Positions 59,835-64,000 of a DNA stretch of 64,000 nucleotides are shown in pieces. A model generated the notes under the pieces. The model searched no databases and was not told where the DNA came from. It was given only the letters and a program-made list of their open reading frames with translations. The number at the start of each line of letters is the position of its first letter. Position 1 is the stretch's first letter. The position numbers and the translations under genes were made by a program. The stretch is from Nitrospinaceae bacterium (lineage in GTDB: Bacteria; Nitrospinota; Nitrospinia; Nitrospinales; Nitrospinaceae): assembly GCA_029261395.1 (NCBI GenBank), contig JAJDBJ010000067.1:78530-142529 (forward strand). The letters are read 5' to 3'.

Positions 59835-62800
59835 TTAATTTTCGCTGGAATCTTTCTCTTGCGAGTCTTCGGTCGAGTCTTTAGTCGACGGTGTGAGGCG
59901 GGTCTCCGCTATTTTGTAAAGCCGTTCGTTTATATTTCTGAAACCTTTTGCGGCCTTTAAAATAGTCTGGAGCAGGATGACATCGGAGTGATTTGTTTCC
60001 TGATCCTCCGGCAGGGAGGCGGGCAGGAAGTCCTGGTTTTCCTTGATGGTATCCATTGCCAAGGTGTCCTCGTCCATGGCCGGCTCCTCTGCTTGTGAAT
60101 CGGCAAACTCCGGTGTGTCGTGATCGAAAGAAAGGTCTGTTGTGTTGATGCTTTTCGGGTCCTTCGCCGACGTTTCATTTTCAAGATAGGTTGATCCCAG
60201 CTTTTCCTTGAGATCCTCGACGTCAAAAGCCATAGCCTGAAGTTCTCGAGTCAAGCCCTCTGCTTCTGCGGCAATGCGTTGATCCATTTCGGCCTGCGTT
60301 GTTTCCAATTGATTCGTCAAATCTTTGTTTTGTTTGGTGATGGTTTTATTTTTTTCCTGCGCGGTTTTAAGCTTTTTCGTTAAGGTTTCATTTTTAGCAG
60401 GGGTGCTTTTCAGCTCCTTGGTCAATTCCTTGATTTGTTTCTGGGCAGTTTTAAGTTGCGCATTTAATTTTTTGGTTTTTTCCTGAAACTTCTTCTGTTC
60501 CTTCGTCAGGATTTTGTTTTTTTCCCGAGAGGCTTCAAGTGTTTCCGTCAGGGTTTCGAATTTCGCGGCAGTGTCATTCTGCTCTTGCGCCAGGAGGTCC
60601 TCTTTGTTGTCGAGCGTTTCAAGCGGTTTGGATAAAGAGTTGTGTCCTGTCAACGTATTTTCCAGATCCTGAGCGAGTTTTTCCTCTCTGGACTGAAGAG
60701 TCTCCAGCTGTGTCTCCAAATCGTTTGTTTCAGCGTGCGAGGCCTCCAGTTTTTCCGCGAGAGAAGCGTTTTCTGCAGTTGAGGTTTCCAGATCCCGAGA
60801 GAGCTCTTCTTCTCTAGAGCGTAGAGTCTCCAGGTCGTTTGTTTCAGCGTGCGCGGTCTCCCTGTTTTCGGCTAGAGAGTTGTTCCCCGTCAGTGTATTT
60901 TCCAGATCCTGGGCGAGCTCTGCTTCTCTGGAATGGAGGGCTTCCAGCTGTTTTGTTAAAGAATTGTTTTCCGCAAGGATATCCTCCAGTCTCTGGCCCA
61001 GCTCTTCTTTTTCAGCGCGAAGAACTTCTGCTTCCCGGGTGAACTGTTCTTTCTGTGTTTGAAAAGTCTCCAGTTTTTCCTGCAACAAACTATTTTCGGT
61101 AAGTGTGCCTTCCTGTTCTTGGGCAAGCTTCTCTTCTCTGAAGCGGAGAGCTTGTAGTTGTTCCTCGAAGCCTTCTTTCTCTGTTTGAAGAGTCTCCAGT
61201 TGGGTTGCCAGAGAGTCCTTTTCTGCAAGGATGTTTTCCAGCCCCCGGGCGCTTTCTTCTTTTTCGGAATGAAGAGTTATGAGTTGAATCTCCAAAATTT
61301 TATTTTCACTGCATGCAATTTCGAGTTGCCCCGTTAGAGCGTTATTTTCGGCAAGCGCACTTTCCCGTTCTTGAGCTATTGTTTCTTTTTCAGCGTGGAG
61401 AGTTTCGGATTTTCGGAGGAGCTCTTCTTCCCTGGAGCGGAGAATTTTCAGTTGCCTGTCGAGCTCTTCTTTTTCCGTGCGGGAGGTTTCCAATTTTTCA
61501 GTTAGAGAATTGCTTTCCGTAAGTTTATTTCTCAGCGCTTGGAAGCTGTCTTCCTTTTCAGCAAGGAGTTTTTCTAATTGCCGGGCGAAATCTTCTTTCT
61601 CAATGCGCAGGGTTTCCAATTGCTTCTCAAGGTCTTCCTTCTCTGTTTGGAGGGGCTCCAGTTGTTTTGCTAAAGAGTCGTTTTCTGCAATTGAGTTTTC
61701 CAGGTCTTGAGAAAGTTCTTCTTCCCTGAAGCGCAGAGTTGCCAGTTGTGTTACGAGGTCATTTTTTTCCGTGCGGAAGGTTTCCAGGTTTTCGGTGAGA
61801 GAATCCTTTTCCGCCAGGATGATATCCATTCCCTGAACGAGTTCTTCTTTCTCGGCGTGGAGAGCTTCCAGTTTTTGGGTGAGTTCTTTTTCTCCCGAGT
61901 GGAGAGATTCCAGCTGTTTTTCCAGGTCACCTTTTTCCGTGCGGAAAGTTTCCAGTTTTTGGGTGAGAGAATCCTTTTCTGCCAGGACGGTTTTCATTTC
62001 CTGGGCGATCTCTTCTTTTTCAGCGTGAAGGATTTTTAATTCCTGAGTGAGTCCCTCAAGCTGAGAAGTTTTACCTTCTTTAGAATCGTCTTCAAGCAAG
62101 TTGACCGTTATCTGTGAAGGAATGCCCTTCGGCGTTTCACTGTTGATGGCCGATTCCGCCGCTTCGCTATCGTTGGGCCATTCCTCCCCGGTATCTTCTG
62201 TGGGACGGGAGTCTATGAGAGTATGAATCTCTACTAAATCGTCGGCCTCTTGTTCGTCGGTCTCCAAATGGTTTTCTGGATTATTTTTGTAACTTGCACG
62301 CAATCGGGTGGAATTTCTTTTTCTGCGGAGTATCAGGAACGTACCCAGGATCACTCCTGCCGCTCCCAGTAGGATTAGCCAGTTGGAAATGGACGATTCC
62401 CGGAACGAGCCCGTGTCTTCGTTTTGTGGGGAGGCTGTATTGTCTTCCGCCAAATTTGGCATGGACTCCTGCGGGGTCTGCGGTTGCAGAGTTTTAGAAT
62501 CGGTGCCGGGCGCGGCTTCCTGCACTGCGGAGGGTTGTTGGGAGAGTGCCTGACCCGCCTCTTTCATATCCTGTTCGGTAATCTCAGTTACTTCTGATAT
62601 TTGCGCGAACGCGGTGCGGGTCTCTTCAGTGCTCTGTTCGCCAATGGGTAAAGGTGAGGCACCCAGAGTGCCTTTTCGTCGAGCGCTGATTTCGCGGTGG
62701 GACACATAGATGAGCCATTTGTTCATCAACGCGTAAACTCGGTGAACGCTGTGCGCCTGGGCCTGATCCATTTCTAGATCCTGAGTCAATTTCTTCAACT

Positions 62801-63230
62801 GCCACAGTCGGTATTCCAGCAGGGTCCGGCCTCTGTAAAAAGGAGCGAGTGCGAGTTCCTGGCCGGTACGCAGGAATTCCTGCTTTCCGGAGATCATCCG
62901 CTGAAGGGAAATTTTGATCTTGTCGATTAACCGGGTTCCTTCCGCGCTGTCATGCCGGATGAGTTCCTGTTCGAGCGATTGCAGTTCCTGGTCAATGCTG
63001 ATGAAAATATGTTTGCTGAGTTCCTGCCTCCAGGCAGGGGACGTTCGAGAGAGGACATCCAGCTGTTTATTATCCTCGATCATTTCGCGAGGGGTTGCCG
63101 TAGTCTTCCCGTGAGACGCAGTAATGAATCCCTGAAAACTGCTGTAAACAATTGGAGACAGCATACCCATCAATATGAGAAGCAGGGCGGTGGATAGGAT
63201 AATTTTGCCGGTCAGGCGGGGATTTCTCAT
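59835..63230 (-). CDS. Large membrane-anchored coiled-coil protein with 14-residue repeats
   Basis: 1131 residues from the ATG at 63230; an upstream extension of 72 residues is open but has no good start. It has an N-terminal membrane helix (about 10-30), a helical region with Arg-rich segments (to about 190), a Pro/Ser/Thr linker, and a second membrane helix (WLILLGAAGVILGTFLILRR) with charged flanks. A coiled coil of roughly 38 units of 14 residues follows (pattern L.AEKDSL..QLET). The end is an acidic tail with a short helical C-terminus. The long rod would lie in the cytoplasm or periplasm depending on topology. Similar rods act in cell shape or division scaffolds; function here is unknown. 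Confidence 0.75.
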   Translation of the reverse strand: MRNPRLTGKIILSTALLLILMGMLSPIVYSSFQGFITASHGKTTATPREMIEDNKQLDVLSRTSPAWRQELSKHIFISIDQELQSLEQELIRHDSAEGTRLIDKIKISLQRMISGKQEFLRTGQELALAPFYRGRTLLEYRLWQLKKLTQDLEMDQAQAHSVHRVYALMNKWLIYVSHREISARRKGTLGASPLPIGEQSTEETRTAFAQISEVTEITEQDMKEAGQALSQQPSAVQEAAPGTDSKTLQPQTPQESMPNLAEDNTASPQNEDTGSFRESSISNWLILLGAAGVILGTFLILRRKRNSTRLRASYKNNPENHLETDEQEADDLVEIHTLIDSRPTEDTGEEWPNDSEAAESAINSETPKGIPSQITVNLLEDDSKEGKTSQLEGLTQELKILHAEKEEIAQEMKTVLAEKDSLTQKLETFRTEKGDLEKQLESLHSGEKELTQKLEALHAEKEELVQGMDIILAEKDSLTENLETFRTEKNDLVTQLATLRFREEELSQDLENSIAENDSLAKQLEPLQTEKEDLEKQLETLRIEKEDFARQLEKLLAEKEDSFQALRNKLTESNSLTEKLETSRTEKEELDRQLKILRSREEELLRKSETLHAEKETIAQERESALAENNALTGQLEIACSENKILEIQLITLHSEKEESARGLENILAEKDSLATQLETLQTEKEGFEEQLQALRFREEKLAQEQEGTLTENSLLQEKLETFQTQKEQFTREAEVLRAEKEELGQRLEDILAENNSLTKQLEALHSREAELAQDLENTLTGNNSLAENRETAHAETNDLETLRSREEELSRDLETSTAENASLAEKLEASHAETNDLETQLETLQSREEKLAQDLENTLTGHNSLSKPLETLDNKEDLLAQEQNDTAAKFETLTETLEASREKNKILTKEQKKFQEKTKKLNAQLKTAQKQIKELTKELKSTPAKNETLTKKLKTAQEKNKTITKQNKDLTNQLETTQAEMDQRIAAEAEGLTRELQAMAFDVEDLKEKLGSTYLENETSAKDPKSINTTDLSFDHDTPEFADSQAEEPAMDEDTLAMDTIKENQDFLPASLPEDQETNHSDVILLQTILKAAKGFRNINERLYKIAETRLTPSTKDSTEDSQEKDSSEN
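60290..62060 (-). repeat. 42-bp tandem repeat array inside the coiled-coil gene
   Basis: The rod is encoded by degenerate 42-base units, each giving 14 residues (two heptads). Unit types alternate: LHAEKEELAQ.LE., ILAEKDSLT.QLET and LQTEKEDLE.QLET, making a looser 126-base super-repeat. One unit (AHAETNDLET) is cut to 10 residues. Toward the C-terminus units lose similarity and become Lys/Thr-rich (LKTAQKQIKELTKELKS). Confidence 0.8.
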
Positions 63231-63539
63231 AATTCCCAATGTTTGAAAATCGCCGGGGTAAAGCGCATCTTCGGTTCGAGTCGGATTTTTGATGGAATAT
63301 ACCAAAATTATAGCACTTTTGAGGCTATATTCATACAATGAATTGCTTTGTAAATTTAATAAAGGCTGTTCGCCGTTTTGCTGGATAGTGCTGATTTTTT
63401 GGGGTTTACGCACTCTCTGGCAGGTTGCTTGAGAGACCGTGGGCAATGGGGAAAAGGCTTTTTCCCCAGCGGAAGAATGGGGGTCTGCTGTGCTCTCTCA
63501 GTACTCTGTGATGAAAAGTTTCTTTGTCTTTTAGGTGGT
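63231..63539. other. Intergenic region, no clear gene
   Basis: 309 bases between the cupin gene end and the coiled-coil gene start. The part next to 63230 is open in the coiled-coil frame up to 63446 but reads as non-coding. A C/T-rich stretch with TTTTTTGG lies in the middle. No terminator or other feature is clear. Confidence 0.45.
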
Positions 63540-63938
63540 TTATTCCGGTTTGTACAGCACTACCGGTTCCTGTTCGCTGGCGATGTTGCGGGAGACGATG
63601 GCCAGTGCCGGTTCGGTGTCGCTCAGGTTGACGGGCTGATGCGGCACGCCGGGCGGGATAAACAGAAAGTCGCCTTTCTCGGTGACGACCGATTCCTTCA
63701 GGCCTTCGCCGTACAAGTTATCCACCTTGCCTTCCAAGATATAAATCCCCGCTTCGAATCCGTCATGATAATGCGGTTCCGCCTTGCCGCCGGGCGGGAT
63801 GCTTACCAGCAACATCGACAGGTTTTGGGTGCCCGCCGTGTTGCTCGAGAGGCCCGGAAAGTAGTTGAGATTGCGCTTGGTGGTGAATGCTTCATCGGGC
63901 CGTACCCGAACCAGTTTGGTTTGCTGTTTGTGGGACAT
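63540..63938 (-). CDS. Cupin-domain protein
   Basis: 132 residues from the ATG at 63938, which has GGAGGTG just upstream; a longer frame to 63995 is open. The two cupin motifs are visible: GGKAEPHYHDGFEAGIYILEG (trimmed; metal ligands His-x-His and Glu) and GDFLFIPPGVPHQPVN. It is a small single-domain cupin, probably binding a metal, with unknown substrate. Its upstream neighbour is outside the window. Confidence 0.9.
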   Translation of the reverse strand: MSHKQQTKLVRVRPDEAFTTKRNLNYFPGLSSNTAGTQNLSMLLVSIPPGGKAEPHYHDGFEAGIYILEGKVDNLYGEGLKESVVTEKGDFLFIPPGVPHQPVNLSDTEPALAIVSRNIASEQEPVVLYKPE

Positions 63939-64000
63939 GGTGACACCTCCGGCCTTTATTTTAACTCCTTTAGATTGCCAATGCCACTTTGTCATCCCTC

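Noticed and set aside
60290..62060. Regular 42-bp periodicity that could suggest a CRISPR array or minisatellite
   Set aside because: The units are degenerate, keep one reading frame throughout and encode heptad coiled coil; there are no unique spacers between identical repeats.
63231..63446. N-terminal extension of the coiled-coil protein
   Set aside because: The upstream frame is open but lacks a ribosome site and would place about 72 unstructured residues before the membrane helix; the ATG at 63230 is preferred.

Overview
The window reads as chromosome of a Gram-negative, respiratory, probably chemolithotrophic bacterium. It has outer-membrane beta-barrels, lipoproteins, LptG, a Rieske/cytochrome b complex and an unusual density of c-type cytochromes: about 60 CXXCH haem sites in ten cytochrome genes, plus one CX4CH and one CX3CH site. 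A protein resembling the haem-binding gamma-type subunit (NxrC-like) of DMSO-reductase family enzymes, a cupredoxin and the split cytochrome b fit a nitrite-oxidising lineage such as Nitrospinota. That placement is inference: no NXR alpha or beta subunit, rRNA or other marker is present here.

Layout. 1-2.8 kb: a truncated MauL-like cupredoxin-fold gene with a monohaem cytochrome, trmL, a triheme c7-type cytochrome and a small lipoprotein. 2.8-7 kb (minus strand): an 11-haem NapC/NirT-like membrane cytochrome, a decahaem MtrA/DmsE-type cytochrome and an MtrB/PioB-type porin, together a candidate route for electrons across the whole envelope. 7.1-12.4 kb (plus strand): a GYD protein, an HtrA protease lying between two imperfect direct repeats, then an operon of pentahaem cytochrome, Rieske protein, cytochrome b6-like, subunit IV-like and a second pentahaem cytochrome. 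12.5-26.5 kb: a Na+/H+ antiporter, a universal stress protein, a large permease/FG-GAP/ASPIC fusion, sensory proteins, tRNA-Arg, SlyD, a TPR protein and a sulfatase-modifying-factor protein.

26.6-34.3 kb: an exported FKBP, then a 6.2 kb block (alpha carbonic anhydrase, Cys-rich protein, malic enzyme, half-size TauE, Met-rich lipoprotein, cupredoxin, NxrC-like protein). The block is flanked by a relic of the yqhA 3' end on one side and intact yqhA on the other. 34.4-46.2 kb: three tRNAs (Pro, Arg, His), a Spy-like protein, sspB, an MBL-fold protein with a degenerate metal motif, ilvB, Ppx/GppA, lptG, an AmgK-like kinase, a 2Fe-2S protein, engB and a DUF1015 gene. 46.3-52.2 kb (minus strand): four cytochromes in a tight operon, including two large paralogues with 10 and 12 haem sites; this is the best candidate for an undescribed system. 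52.3-64 kb: an HPt protein, glgX, a twin NHL propeller, a B12-type radical SAM protein, a large membrane-anchored coiled coil built of 14-residue repeats, and a cupin.

Two themes stand out. First, there are three separate electron-transfer modules: an MtrAB-like conduit, a Rieske/b complex with multihaem partners, and the 46-52 kb cytochrome operon. Second, at three places the 3' end of a gene recurs as a short decayed copy on the far side of one or more cargo genes, which suggests repeated gene gain at gene ends without a visible integrase.
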